DNA of 64,000 bases from Bdellovibrio svalbardensis (GCF_029531655.1 NZ_JANRMI010000001.1:496001-560000), one strand, 5' to 3'. Counted from the stretch's first letter, positions 52,328-60,610 are shown. The notes: generated by a model not told the origin, from the letters alone. A program made the numbers and translations.

Positions 52328-53629
52328 TTAGCGAGATGACACTTTTCTGGAGGCGGCTTTTTGTTGGGCTACGATGGGAGAGAAGTATTTTCTGAACATG
52401 CTTTGGCCCAAGTGAGCTGATTTTACTGTCCAGAATTTTTTGTTCACTGTGATGGCTGCGACTGCAATTTTGCGGTCTTCATCAAGAGCGTAGCCCACGA
52501 ACCAGTCGACGCGGCCGCGAGGGTTGTCGCCGGTTAAGTGGCCTGTTTTTCCGCCCATTTCGATTTCGCGGAATTTACGATCTTTCATGATTGGACGGAA
52601 AGAACGACGAGAGGTTCCGGCAAGAACTGTCTGGCCCATTAATTCACGAAGTTTAGCTGCGGATTCTTTGCTCATCGTTGTGCCATGAGAAAGTGTGCTG
52701 CCTTGATAAAGGGTTTTGCCAGAGTCGTCTTGAACGTTGCTAACAACATAAGGAACAACCACCTGGCCATCGTTCGCAACAGAGGCTGCGATCATCGCGC
52801 CCTGCACAGGGCTCATGCGGTTGGACTTCGTGTAGCCAGAGGCTGCCTCGGCCATTTCAAAGCCTTTGCCCGGAGGAATGTAAGCCACGCCCATCTCAAC
52901 TGGGAAGTCTGCTGGGATCTCTTGGTTGAACATGAAGCGGTTGGAGTATTCGTTCAAATCTTCTGGGTGAAGATTTTCAATGCTCAAACGACCAAACGCC
53001 GTGTTGATGGAGCGAGCAAAGGCATCCTTCAAAGTGATGACATTCGTCCAACGAGTGACGCGTTCTGAAAGAACGTTTTTCTTATAAAGTGTATGCGCGC
53101 CACCGTTGTAGTGGATTTTGTGTGAAGGGTTAACCCCGGCTTTGTCCACAGCCGCCGTTGCCGTTACAACTTTGAAGATGGAAGCAGCTGGAAAGGTCGC
53201 CTGCAAGTTGATGTTCGGCGCGTGAGCGTCGTCACGTTGGAAGCTCGACATTGTCAGAACTTCTCCTGTCGTGGCGTCCATCACGAAAATCGCGCCGTAG
53301 TCCGGTTTGTAAGACTTCAGCAGGCGATCCGCCTCTTTTTGCAGATCTGTGTCGATCGTGTATTTGACTGCAACGTCTTGCTCTTTGCCGTCCCAATTCA
53401 GCTTCATTTTCGCAGGCAAATCATTGGCGCGAACCTGATTGGCGAAGAGCTTCGCAATATGAGCACGCTCCTCAATTTGACTGGTGGCCTTTTTGGCAAC
53501 TTGTTCTGCGGTTGGCGTGGTTGATTGGCCCTCTGAGGCTGTAAATCCCAAAAGGGAATAGAGGGCGATCGCCGAAGCGCTAGAAAATACGAATAGTTTT
53601 AGGAGCTTAGATTTTGTTTTGGATCGCAT
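52328..53629 (-). CDS. Penicillin-binding transpeptidase domain protein
   Basis: 433 residues with a signal/anchor at about 10-30. Transpeptidase motifs in order: S150-I-F-K (S-x-x-K), S207-I-N (S-x-N) and K361-T-G. No glycosyltransferase domain, no PASTA repeats, and a short N-terminal region. It cross-links or modifies peptidoglycan in the periplasm. It could also hydrolyse beta-lactams, but the overall pattern (K-I-H-Y near 171, long C-terminal half) favours a small class B PBP. In a predator it may act on its own or on prey wall. Confidence 0.9.
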   Translation of the reverse strand: MRSKTKSKLLKLFVFSSASAIALYSLLGFTASEGQSTTPTAEQVAKKATSQIEERAHIAKLFANQVRANDLPAKMKLNWDGKEQDVAVKYTIDTDLQKEADRLLKSYKPDYGAIFVMDATTGEVLTMSSFQRDDAHAPNINLQATFPAASIFKVVTATAAVDKAGVNPSHKIHYNGGAHTLYKKNVLSERVTRWTNVITLKDAFARSINTAFGRLSIENLHPEDLNEYSNRFMFNQEIPADFPVEMGVAYIPPGKGFEMAEAASGYTKSNRMSPVQGAMIAASVANDGQVVVPYVVSNVQDDSGKTLYQGSTLSHGTTMSKESAAKLRELMGQTVLAGTSRRSFRPIMKDRKFREIEMGGKTGHLTGDNPRGRVDWFVGYALDEDRKIAVAAITVNKKFWTVKSAHLGQSMFRKYFSPIVAQQKAASRKVSSR

Positions 53630-53767
53630 TCTTAAATGGTAGCATCATAAAATTATCAGTTTCAAGACCATTCTCGAAAGAAGTCGCTTTAATTGGTCCT
53701 CGCAAACTCAATGCGGACGAGCCTTTTAAGCCCATTTAATTTGTCGAGTTGCGACTCTCATGGTGAC

Positions 53768-53778
53768 TCTCAGTGAGA
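53768..53778. promoter_or_regulatory. Palindrome upstream of the TetR gene, possible operator
   Basis: TCTCA-G-TGAGA, and an overlapping direct repeat of GACTCTCA at 53753 and 53765, 22-48 bases before the TetR start. Position suits autoregulation. Partner site not confirmed. Confidence 0.35.
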
Positions 53779-53800
53779 CTTGGACTAAAGACTATAAAGC

Positions 53801-54409
53801 ATGAAGACCAAAGAACGCATTCTCCTAACTTCCGCAGAACTCTTCAACCGCAGTGGTGTGGTATCTATCACCACCAATCACATCGCAAAAGCGATGGAGA
53901 TCAGTCCAGGAAATTTGTATTTCCACTATGACAACAAGGAAGAAATCCTGGAAGAGCTCTTCAAGAGAATGACGAAAGACACCTACGATGTTTGGCGTCC
54001 ACGTCGTACCAAGAAGCTGACTCCTCAAGAATTCATTAACGAGAATTTCGAACTTTACTGGCGCTATCGTTTCTTCCATCGCGAAATGTATGCTCTTCGC
54101 CGCAAAGACCAGCAGTTGGCAAAAATGTGGAGAGCCCATATCCAGAAAATGATGAAGTTGATGGTCATCCTTTATCGCCAATGGGTGAAAGACGGCAAAA
54201 TGGCCAAAATCGACGACGTCAGCGAAATGCAATACATCGCTGAGTCTTTATTGGCGATGGCGACGACCTTCCTTCAGTTCTTTGAGTCTGCAGAAAAGCA
54301 GCCCGGCAAGCGCACCATCGAACGCGGAAAACACCATGTGGCGCGCCTCTTGTTGCCTTACACTGCTGGCGAAACAAAGAACGAGTTTGAAAAATTTCTT
54401 AGGAAGTAG
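53801..54409 (+). CDS. TetR family transcriptional regulator
   Basis: 202 residues. The N-terminal 60 residues are a TetR helix-turn-helix: R-I-L-L-T-S-A-E-L-F at 5-14, T-T-N-H-I-A-K-A-M near 24-32 and G-N-L-Y-F-H-Y near 37-43. The C-terminal ligand domain is divergent, rich in Arg and Trp (residues 60-120). The ligand is unknown. It is divergent from the transpeptidase gene (171-base gap), which is a candidate target. Confidence 0.93.
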   Translation: MKTKERILLTSAELFNRSGVVSITTNHIAKAMEISPGNLYFHYDNKEEILEELFKRMTKDTYDVWRPRRTKKLTPQEFINENFELYWRYRFFHREMYALRRKDQQLAKMWRAHIQKMMKLMVILYRQWVKDGKMAKIDDVSEMQYIAESLLAMATTFLQFFESAEKQPGKRTIERGKHHVARLLLPYTAGETKNEFEKFLRK

Positions 54410-54494
54410 CCTAAAATGTCACCTCTAATGTCGATATAATCGATCTGAGGTGGCAGAGACCTTGCTTTAGTGGTCCTCATCGAATTGAGGTCCA

Positions 54495-54842
54495 ATGATG
54501 AAAGCACTTATCCTATCACTATCTTTGCTTGTTACTTCCTTGGGGGCGAGTGCTTCTACGGATTGTGCTGACCTCAAAAAAGAGCTGGCTTCGATGCAAG
54601 AGGCTCAAGAAAAGATCATGAACAGTTTGGTGAGCAACCACGAAACTTTCGCCTCCACCATGGAGGAGTATTCTCAGGTCGTATCGACTTCAAAATCTGC
54701 ATCTTCTAAATCTATTTCTCAAAGTATGGATCAATCAGCGAAGGCTTTCCGTGCGCGTGGGGTACAAGGTAAGCGCATGACCGGAAGGCTTAATCAAGCG
54801 ACGGGTGATTTGATTGCCCGTGTATCTGCCTGCTTGAAATAG
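54495..54842 (+). CDS. Small secreted helical protein of unknown function
   Basis: 115 residues with a signal peptide (about 1-21, ending A-S-A-S) followed by T-D-C-A-D-L and a single Cys near the C-terminus, so one disulfide is possible. The rest is Ser/Lys/Met-rich and helical. A short ribosome binding site (GAGG) is present before the ATG. No family recognised. A terminator follows. Confidence 0.7.
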   Translation: MMKALILSLSLLVTSLGASASTDCADLKKELASMQEAQEKIMNSLVSNHETFASTMEEYSQVVSTSKSASSKSISQSMDQSAKAFRARGVQGKRMTGRLNQATGDLIARVSACLK

Positions 54843-54899
54843 AGATCCATAAAGGAAAGCGGATGCCTCTCGGGGGAGAGCGTTTCGTGACCGGGCTGA

Positions 54900-54935
54900 A
54901 GGCGACTGAAACTAAGTAGGTCGCCTTTTGTCTTT
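54900..54935 (+). terminator. Rho-independent terminator after the small secreted protein
   Basis: Stem AAGGCGAC/GTCGCCTT with a 13-base loop, then TTGTCTTT. It ends the 54495 transcript or a short RNA starting near 54846 (see findings). Confidence 0.75.
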
Positions 54936-55370
54936 ATATATAGAGAATAAATGCACTTCCTTTCTGTATTTCTTGTCTGTACTTTTTGTCTGTGGCCTTC
55001 ATTCGCGGGCTCTACTCGGTATTAATTAATAAGTCCAAGCCCTCAATAATTGACTCAAAAAGAGAATGTTAAGCCTTGTTTGGCGGGAGCAGTTTGCTTT
55101 TTGCTGACTTAGGTCTAGAATTTAACGCTACGCGTGTTTAGCTAAGAAAGTCATTTTTTAGCTGTTTATAATTGTAAGAAGCTTACTGGAAGTCGATTTT
55201 TAGAGTCTTTAGCCTAATCGCAGCATTGTCCTCAGTCATAAATTCGTTAGGATTTTCATAAGCTTAGTTAATTTTAAGTTAATGTAAGAATAAGTACTTG
55301 CAATATTTACACGCTTGGAACTTAATAGGTCAGTTCCAAATTGGCACTTAAGCAGGAACGAGGGGGCAGT
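54936..55370. other. Long gene-free region, leader of the DksA-like gene
   Basis: About 430 A/T-rich bases without a credible gene on either strand. It contains a GTAAG-AAG-CTTAC dyad near 55172 and a candidate promoter region just before the DksA-like gene. Small open frames here lack ribosome binding sites and biased composition, so I annotate none. Confidence 0.6.
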
Positions 55371-55742
55371 ATGGCTATCTCTGAAAAGCTTGTCACTGAA
55401 TGTAGACAAAGACTTTTGCAAGCGAAGCAAGACATCCTTAATAGAGTTAAGGAAGGTCGTCTAAGCTTGGACCAGAATGAGGAAAAGGGCGGCGACGAAG
55501 GCGATCAAACGATCCGCGTTCTAGCTGAGCAAGAGTTCCTTAGCATGCACGAAAGACTTCGTGGTCAGCTAATGGAAATCGAGAGCGCTTTGGCTCGCAT
55601 CGAAAATGGTTCATTCGGATACTGTGAAGAGACAGAGGAAGAAATTGAACCGGAAAGACTTCGTGCGCTTCCATGGACACGCTTGAGCATTGAGGGTGCG
55701 GAAATCCGCGAATCAATGAATAAGCGCTACGCTCGCGGCTAA
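55371..55742 (+). CDS. DksA/TraR family protein with reduced zinc site
   Basis: 123 residues. The coiled coil with L-L-Q-A-K-Q-D-I near 15 and the acidic D-E-G-D-Q near 40 (coiled-coil tip region), then F-G-Y-C-E-E-T near 85 and R-L-R-A-L-P-W near 100. Of the usual four zinc cysteines only one remains; the second pair is replaced (L-S-I-E-G-A-E). This resembles alphaproteobacterial DksA variants that work without bound zinc. It binds RNA polymerase and responds to ppGpp. The ATG at 55371 follows GAGGGGG. Confidence 0.88.
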   Translation: MAISEKLVTECRQRLLQAKQDILNRVKEGRLSLDQNEEKGGDEGDQTIRVLAEQEFLSMHERLRGQLMEIESALARIENGSFGYCEETEEEIEPERLRALPWTRLSIEGAEIRESMNKRYARG

Positions 55743-55757
55743 TAGCGCCGTTAAAAT

Positions 55758-55904
55758 TAGAATAAGTATTTCTCGAGGGGATTAGAGGGGAATGAGCTGA
55801 AGGGCTTCATTCCCCTTGTTTTTTGCGAACTGTTCATGCGCAAAGAAAATTTCAGCCAAGGCTATCAGACACAGTATCGACATAAAATAAATGAAGATCT
55901 TCAT
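55758..55904 (-). CDS. Very small membrane or secreted protein
   Basis: About 48 residues starting with a hydrophobic stretch of roughly 18 residues (I-F-I-Y-F-M-S-I-L-C-L-I-A-L-A) followed by F-A-H-E-Q-F-A-K-N-K-G. GCAGGAGG lies eight bases before the ATG, a strong ribosome binding site. The 3' part runs through the terminator hairpin of the opposite gene, so the C-terminus may be biologically irrelevant or shorter. Confidence 0.5.
55788..55824 (+). terminator. Terminator of the DksA-like gene
   Basis: Stem GGGGAATGA/TCATTCCCC with a ten-base loop, then TTGTTTTTT. Perfect nine-base stem and T-run on the plus strand. Confidence 0.85.
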
Positions 55905-55998
55905 AAGACATCCCTCCTGCATTTTTTAAATAGCAATGAGAATGCCAGACCAAACCGACACCAGTTTAATTACGAAAAATTTAAATCAGAATTAGAAA

Positions 55999-56739
55999 TT
56001 AAAATTTGCGGATAAGACCAACCACGATCCCGCGGATCTCAACCTCTTCAGGTGAGAACCACATGGATTTCATCGTGGAATTGGATGGGCGAAGTTCTAC
56101 TTTTTTCGACTTGTCGTCTGAATCCGGTTGGGCGCGGAGGTAGAAACGTTTGACCGTTGCTTCGTTGTCGACAGTCGCGACGATAATGTCTCCGTTCGTC
56201 GCAGATTTTTGTTCCTGAATCAGGATAATGTCTTCATCAAAGATTCCGTCTTCGATCATTGATTCCCCTTGAACTTTCAGAGCGAAAGATTTCGAAGGGT
56301 TTCTAACCATAGAAGGTGGAACGTCGACAAACTCGTCATATTTAAGTGCTTCAATAGGTTGTCCCGCTGCAACCTTACCAAGTAAGGGAAGGGACAGGAT
56401 CTCATCACGAGCCTGGAGGAGCTTAGTGCGAGGAGATCCTGTCGTCGTCGAGACTTTTGCTTGGAGATGTTCCTGCACTGCCGACGCAGAGTGGAGCACC
56501 TGTATGGCTCTCTTCTGATTGAGGGGATTTGAAATGTATCCCTTGTTCGTTAACTGTTTCAGATAATTCTGAACCGAGTTGAACGAAGCCAATCCGAAGT
56601 GATCCTTAATTTCTTGATATGACGGAGAAACTCCTGAACTTAAGAGTTGAGCCTCGATGTATTCGAGGACTCCCTTCTCTTTAGGAGTCAGGGGCGCTGT
56701 CGGGGACGCTTGCTTTGGGAGGGGCGATTTCTTTGTCAT
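55999..56739 (-). CDS. lexA: LexA SOS repressor
   Basis: 246 residues, longer than E. coli LexA. The wing helix-turn-helix (about 18-85) includes S-Y-Q-E-I-K-D-H-F; the linker of about 40 residues is extended. Autocleavage occurs at A125-G126 (V-A-A-G-Q-P); the catalytic Ser is near 160 (Q-G-E-S-M-I-E-D-G) and Lys near 197 (A-T-V-K-R-F). It represses DNA-damage genes until RecA triggers cleavage. A TTAC-N3-GTAA box lies 16 bases upstream, so it should control itself. Confidence 0.95.
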   Translation of the reverse strand: MTKKSPLPKQASPTAPLTPKEKGVLEYIEAQLLSSGVSPSYQEIKDHFGLASFNSVQNYLKQLTNKGYISNPLNQKRAIQVLHSASAVQEHLQAKVSTTTGSPRTKLLQARDEILSLPLLGKVAAGQPIEALKYDEFVDVPPSMVRNPSKSFALKVQGESMIEDGIFDEDIILIQEQKSATNGDIIVATVDNEATVKRFYLRAQPDSDDKSKKVELRPSNSTMKSMWFSPEEVEIRGIVVGLIRKF

Positions 56740-56754
56740 AACTTACATATAAAC

Positions 56755-56765
56755 TTACAGTGTAA
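56755..56765. promoter_or_regulatory. LexA operator (TTAC-N3-GTAA)
   Basis: TTAC-AGT-GTAA, exactly the motif TTAC-N3-GTAA described for Bdellovibrio LexA, 16 bases upstream of the lexA ATG, overlapping its promoter. Indicates autoregulation. Confidence 0.85.
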
Positions 56766-56771
56766 ATAATG

Positions 56772-56925
56772 TGTAAGTCAATGCGGAAAATTGCAGGTCT
56801 AGGAAAATAGTCGAGGATATTAGATTGCCGCAGACCGGCTATGGTCCAAGCTCAGCAGGACTCGGAGGAATATCCGAACCCGCACAGGAATTTTCGGCTT
56901 CCATCTAAGGTGGGAAGCCATTCTG
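56772..56925 (+). ncRNA. Candidate structured small RNA between lexA and a small exported protein gene
   Basis: The segment holds a GACC/GGTC hairpin, an extended imperfect hairpin around TCGGA/TCCGA (loop GGAATA), and a terminal GGCTTCC/GGGAAGCC stem. This is compatible with a structured RNA of about 130-150 bases. No known RNA family was recognised and no promoter is clear; the assignment rests on stems alone. Confidence 0.3.
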
Positions 56926-56931
56926 ATTAGA

Positions 56932-57150
56932 TTACTCAGCTGCTGCGCAGTCTTTTTTATTCTCTTCGCAAGCAGGTTTGATCTTTGCAATTACCGGCTT
57001 CGCTTCAGAAGCGACCTGACGAATCGCAATTGGAGGCGGTGAGTTTTTGGCTTGGCTTACTGGCGCCATCGAGCAGTTTTGATAAAAAAGTATCACAACG
57101 GGATTAATTACCAGCATTGCGACAAAGCTAAAACCACCTCTATTGATCAT
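56932..57150 (-). CDS. Small exported protein of unknown function
   Basis: 72 residues. A hydrophobic segment at about 8-24 followed by Q-N-C-S, resembling a lipoprotein box though the residues before Cys are atypical, then a Lys/Ala/Pro-rich acidic tail ending K-D-C-A-A-A-E. The ATG follows GGAGGT. The three late Cys residues suggest disulfides. Probably an envelope peptide; no family. Confidence 0.7.
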   Translation of the reverse strand: MINRGGFSFVAMLVINPVVILFYQNCSMAPVSQAKNSPPPIAIRQVASEAKPVIAKIKPACEENKKDCAAAE

Positions 57151-57305
57151 ACGTACCTCCGTAACTGAGTCTTAAATTGCACACCCTTTCTCTAACGGAC
57201 GAAAGTCATCAAGACTTTAGTCAATTTGTAAGCATTCTCACCTTGGTTCAAAAAAAGGCGTTTTCTCAACTTGAGAGATTGCGCAGACGCGGTGATAATA
57301 GATAA

Positions 57306-58193
57306 GTGATGACGACATTTCGCCACTTAATTACTGGATTGTTTTTTGTCTGTGCTACCGCGACAGCGCAGGCAGAGTTTGCCAATCTTTCTGAAGCTTG
57401 TCTGAATGATCTAAAAAAGTTTCCGGGCGCGACGGATGACAAACTTTTGAAACAAGCTTGTGAGAAGGCCATTGTCGACGCTCAATGTGTGAGCGCGGAA
57501 GGCCGTCCTATTTACCACTATGAAAAACTAGCGACTGAGCCCGATGCCAAAAGAGTTCTGGTGTTCAGTCTTATTCATGGTGACGAAACGCCTGCAGGAA
57601 CTGTGGGACGCTATTGGATGGAAAGACTGGAAGCAATCGCACCAAGAAATTCTTGGCGTGTGATCCCGGTTTTGAATCCTGACGGTGTGAAATATAAAAC
57701 GCGCACCAATGCGAACAAAATTGATGTGAATAGAAACTTCCCAACAAAAGATTGGGATTCAGCAGCGATCTCTAACTGGAAAAGAACGACAGGAGCAAAT
57801 CTTCGTCGCTTCCCAGGTAAAGAAGCGGGCAGCGAGCCTGAGACAAAATGTGCTCTTCATCATATTGAAGAATTCAAACCTGACTTCATCGTTTCAGTTC
57901 ATACACCACTGAAAGTTTTGGATTTCGATGGTCCGCGTGTCGCGCCTCCTCCGAAGTTTGACTATCTGCCATGGAAGAGCTTGGGAAATTATCCCGGGAG
58001 TTTGGGTCGTTACATGTGGATGGAAAGAAACACCCCAGTGTTGACGATGGAATTGAAGGAAAACTTACCGCCGAATTTTGGTCCTTTTGAAAAGTTGCAG
58101 GACATCATCGGTACTCTGGTGAAGCTTGAAGCGAAGAAGACGACGGCTGCGACAAAGTCGAACTTCCTGCCGCTTGCTTTGGATCACAGATAG
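57306..58193 (+). CDS. Secreted M14 family zinc carboxypeptidase/amidase (MpaA-like)
   Basis: About 295 residues with a signal peptide ending A-Q-A near residue 23. Metal ligands H91 and E94 (H-G-D-E), substrate Arg in N-R-N-F near 142-144, third ligand H199 (V-S-V-H-T) and catalytic E249 (L-T-M-E-L). The compact catalytic domain and these motifs match murein-peptide amidases of the M14 subclass. It would cut peptides of peptidoglycan in the periplasm or prey. Start may be GTG 57306 or ATG 57309. Confidence 0.9.
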   Translation: MMTTFRHLITGLFFVCATATAQAEFANLSEACLNDLKKFPGATDDKLLKQACEKAIVDAQCVSAEGRPIYHYEKLATEPDAKRVLVFSLIHGDETPAGTVGRYWMERLEAIAPRNSWRVIPVLNPDGVKYKTRTNANKIDVNRNFPTKDWDSAAISNWKRTTGANLRRFPGKEAGSEPETKCALHHIEEFKPDFIVSVHTPLKVLDFDGPRVAPPPKFDYLPWKSLGNYPGSLGRYMWMERNTPVLTMELKENLPPNFGPFEKLQDIIGTLVKLEAKKTTAATKSNFLPLALDHR

Positions 58194-58217
58194 TACGAAC
58201 ACTGAATATCAGAATCG

Positions 58218-58256
58218 AAAAAGAGCTCTTCAAACTGAAGAGCTCTTTTTGTTTTT
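58218..58256 (+). terminator. Bidirectional terminator between M14 and AKR genes
   Basis: Perfect 15-base stem AAAAAGAGCTCTTCA/TGAAGAGCTCTTTTT with an AAC loop, then GTTTTT. A/T flanks suit both strands, consistent with convergent genes. Confidence 0.9.
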
Positions 58257-58267
58257 AGTATCTAAGT

Positions 58268-59224
58268 TTAATAGGTGAAAATCTTTTTAAGATCCTTGTC
58301 GACTTCAGGTGTGATGGTGATCTTTAAAGCCCCCAAATTTTCCTGAAGCTGTTCAATGCTGGTCGCTCCTAAAATAACACTGGTCATTCCCGGCTGAGCT
58401 GCCAACCAGGCTAAAGCCAATTGCCCACGACTGCACTCCAGTTGGTCGGCAATATTTTTCATGGCACGCACACGCTGCACATTTTGTTCTGTATAAAGAG
58501 TTTCTTTGAGCCAATCAATTTTTGAAAGTCGTCCCTCACTCACGCCATTATCATACTTGCCGGTAAGCAGGCCTGAGGCCAGAGGCGACCAGGTCACGAG
58601 TCCCATGCCGTGATGAGTGGCTTTCGGTTGGACGTCTTTTTCAAACTTTTCGCGCGTGAGTAAATTGTATTGAGGCTGCTCGACTTGAGGTTTGTAGTAG
58701 CCACGCTTTTCGCAGATATCCATAGCCTCTTGAATTTGATCGGCGGTCCATTCGCTGGTTCCCCAGTATAGAATTTTACCGTGATGAATAAGGTCATCCA
58801 TGATACGAATTGTCTCTTCCACCGGAGTTTCCGGGTCGTAGCGATGGCAGAAATAGATATCCAAATACTCGGTACCAATACGTTGTAAACTTCTATTCAC
58901 TGATTCGATCACATGTTTACGTGACAGGCCCTTGTCATTGATGTCTTCACTCATCGGCCAAAAAACTTTTGAAGAGATGACTAGTTCATTGCGTGGAAAA
59001 TCTTTAAGCGCCGCACCCATGATGCGTTCGGATTCTCCTTTGGCATAAACGTCGGCGATGTCGAAGAAGTTGATTCCCGCTTCGAAGGCGACATGCAAAA
59101 TACTTCTAACGGAGGTGAAATCCTTCACTGAACCACCAAAAGTAGTCCAGCCACCTAGAGAGAATTGACTGAGTTTAAGCCCGCAACGGCCGAGGTTGCG
59201 ATAAGGCATATTTGGATTAGACAT
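58268..59224 (-). CDS. Aldo/keto reductase (Kv-beta/YghZ-like)
   Basis: 318 residues, (beta/alpha)8 fold. L-G-G-W-T-T-F-G near 25-32, D-x-A-D-V-Y near 55-60 (catalytic Asp and Tyr), lysine in S-S-K-V-F near 84 and C-H-R-Y-D near 125 (the catalytic His). S-P-L-A-S-G-L-L-T-G-K-Y near 215-226 is characteristic of the Kv-beta/YghZ group. NADPH-dependent carbonyl reduction; substrate unknown. The ATG at 59224 follows AAGGAG. Convergent with the M14 gene. Confidence 0.92.
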   Translation of the reverse strand: MSNPNMPYRNLGRCGLKLSQFSLGGWTTFGGSVKDFTSVRSILHVAFEAGINFFDIADVYAKGESERIMGAALKDFPRNELVISSKVFWPMSEDINDKGLSRKHVIESVNRSLQRIGTEYLDIYFCHRYDPETPVEETIRIMDDLIHHGKILYWGTSEWTADQIQEAMDICEKRGYYKPQVEQPQYNLLTREKFEKDVQPKATHHGMGLVTWSPLASGLLTGKYDNGVSEGRLSKIDWLKETLYTEQNVQRVRAMKNIADQLECSRGQLALAWLAAQPGMTSVILGATSIEQLQENLGALKITITPEVDKDLKKIFTY

Positions 59225-59280
59225 GAGCAACTCCTTAAAGCAGAAGTCTGCTACTCTTCATTGCTCATGTCTAGCTTGCT

Positions 59281-59302
59281 TGCACTCCGACTTGCTCGGA
59301 GT
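59281..59302. repeat. Hairpin of the CTCCGACTT family
   Basis: GCACTCCGA-CTTGC-TCGGAGTGC just after the stop of the small gene at 59309 (minus strand), similar in stem to the repeats at 46315 with a changed loop. Confidence 0.75.
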
Positions 59303-59308
59303 GCGGGA

Positions 59309-59710
59309 CTAATGCAATACAGGATGTTGCAGGTAGTGATTGATCTCAATGATCCTGTCTTGTTGACTGATGACAGAATCTTGGATTTCAACGAGCTGTT
59401 TCAAAAGATTGTCTTTTGCCATCTTAATGGCTTGGTAGATATCTTCATGAACGCCCTCGGCCTCCATTTTTGTATCAGCCTCATTGAGAACAATCGCAAT
59501 GCGGTAGAGCTTTTTGAGATCGCTACGTGAAAACTCCCGTCCTTCTGTTTCATATTGAAGCGCGAGTTTTCTTGGATCTCTGGCGACCACTGCGACTACA
59601 GTTTGTGGGGTGACGAAGCCGTCGAACTCAGCAATTTGCTGGTAAATGAACGACTTAACATCTGGATTCTGTTCGATAAGTTCTATTGTGGGGTTTGGAA
59701 GGGTCTGCAT
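59309..59710 (-). CDS. Cytoplasmic protein of unknown function
   Basis: 133 residues, mostly helical, no signal. Contains V-A-V-V-A-R-D-P-R-K-L near 40-50 and a long charged helix K-M-A-K-D-N-L-L-K-Q-L near 95-105. AAAAGGAGGAG precedes the ATG, so expression is well supported. No family recognised. Confidence 0.75.
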   Translation of the reverse strand: MQTLPNPTIELIEQNPDVKSFIYQQIAEFDGFVTPQTVVAVVARDPRKLALQYETEGREFSRSDLKKLYRIAIVLNEADTKMEAEGVHEDIYQAIKMAKDNLLKQLVEIQDSVISQQDRIIEINHYLQHPVLH

Positions 59711-59843
59711 CGGGCTCCTCCTTTTCCTCTTACACCTAGTTTAACAATGAGGCTGAAATTTGTCTGGTCAAGAACCGCTCGGCATGAAAAATAAATTGAA
59801 AACCAATAGGATTGAAATAGAATCCCACACCTAGACCTTTGTC

Positions 59844-60542
59844 ATGTGTCAGGGTGAGACTAAATTGGAATCTGAACTAAAATTACATTCATCATGGAAA
59901 TCCAAGCTTCAATCTGAGTTCGAGAAGAGCTCAATGAAGAAGCTCACTACTTTTTTGGCTGACGAGTACAAGAAAGGAAAAGTCATCTATCCACAAGAGG
60001 ATGATCTTTTTGCCGCATTGAATTTGACCCCTTTGGATAAAGTGAAGGTCGTCATTGTGGGGCAAGATCCTTATCATGGTCCAGGGCAGGCGCATGGACT
60101 TTGTTTCTCGGTCCAAGATGGCGTGCGTTTTCCTCCCTCTTTGCGCAATATTTTTAAGGAGCTTCAAGAGGATGTGGGTGTTGCGATACCCAAGAGTGGC
60201 TCTTTAAAAAAATGGGCAGAGCATGGTGTGCTTCTGCTCAATGCGGTTTTAACTGTTGAAGATGGCAAGGCCAATGCTCATCAGGGCAAAGGTTGGGAAG
60301 AGTTCACAGATAAGGTGATTCACCTGGTGAATGAAGAACGTGAAAACGTGGTGTTTATCCTTTGGGGTTCTTATGCCCAGAAGAAAGCCGCCTTTGTGGA
60401 TCGAAAAAAGCACTTTGTGATCGAATCGGTGCATCCCTCGCCATTGTCCGCGCATCGCGGCTTCTTTGGGACCAAGCCCTTCTCCCGGGCCAATGCGTAT
60501 CTGAAATCCAAAGGTCTTCCTGAGGTTGACTGGTCGCTTTAG
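59844..60542 (+). CDS. ung: Uracil-DNA glycosylase, family 1
   Basis: 232 residues (or 225 from the TTG at 59865, which has AGGGTGA upstream and an N-terminus of the usual length). G-Q-D-P-Y-H-G is the water-activating motif with the catalytic Asp, L-L-L-N near 123 and H-P-S-P-L-S near 198 (DNA minor-groove loop). It removes uracil from DNA. ATG 59844 has no clear ribosome binding site, so the shorter form may be correct. Located alone on the plus strand. Confidence 0.95.
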   Translation: MCQGETKLESELKLHSSWKSKLQSEFEKSSMKKLTTFLADEYKKGKVIYPQEDDLFAALNLTPLDKVKVVIVGQDPYHGPGQAHGLCFSVQDGVRFPPSLRNIFKELQEDVGVAIPKSGSLKKWAEHGVLLLNAVLTVEDGKANAHQGKGWEEFTDKVIHLVNEERENVVFILWGSYAQKKAAFVDRKKHFVIESVHPSPLSAHRGFFGTKPFSRANAYLKSKGLPEVDWSL

Positions 60543-60610
60543 CTCTCAATATGAGACAGATTAAGAGGAAGCCGTAGATTCCGATAAGAGGTCATTCCAA
60601 GGAGTGACTT

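Noticed and set aside
54846-54935. Glycine riboswitch
   Set aside because: Only a GGAGAG-like string fits; the rest of the consensus is missing and no glycine gene follows.
56772-56925. 4.5S (SRP) RNA
   Set aside because: The conserved GGUCCGGAAGGAAGCAG core is absent, so I only list a candidate RNA.
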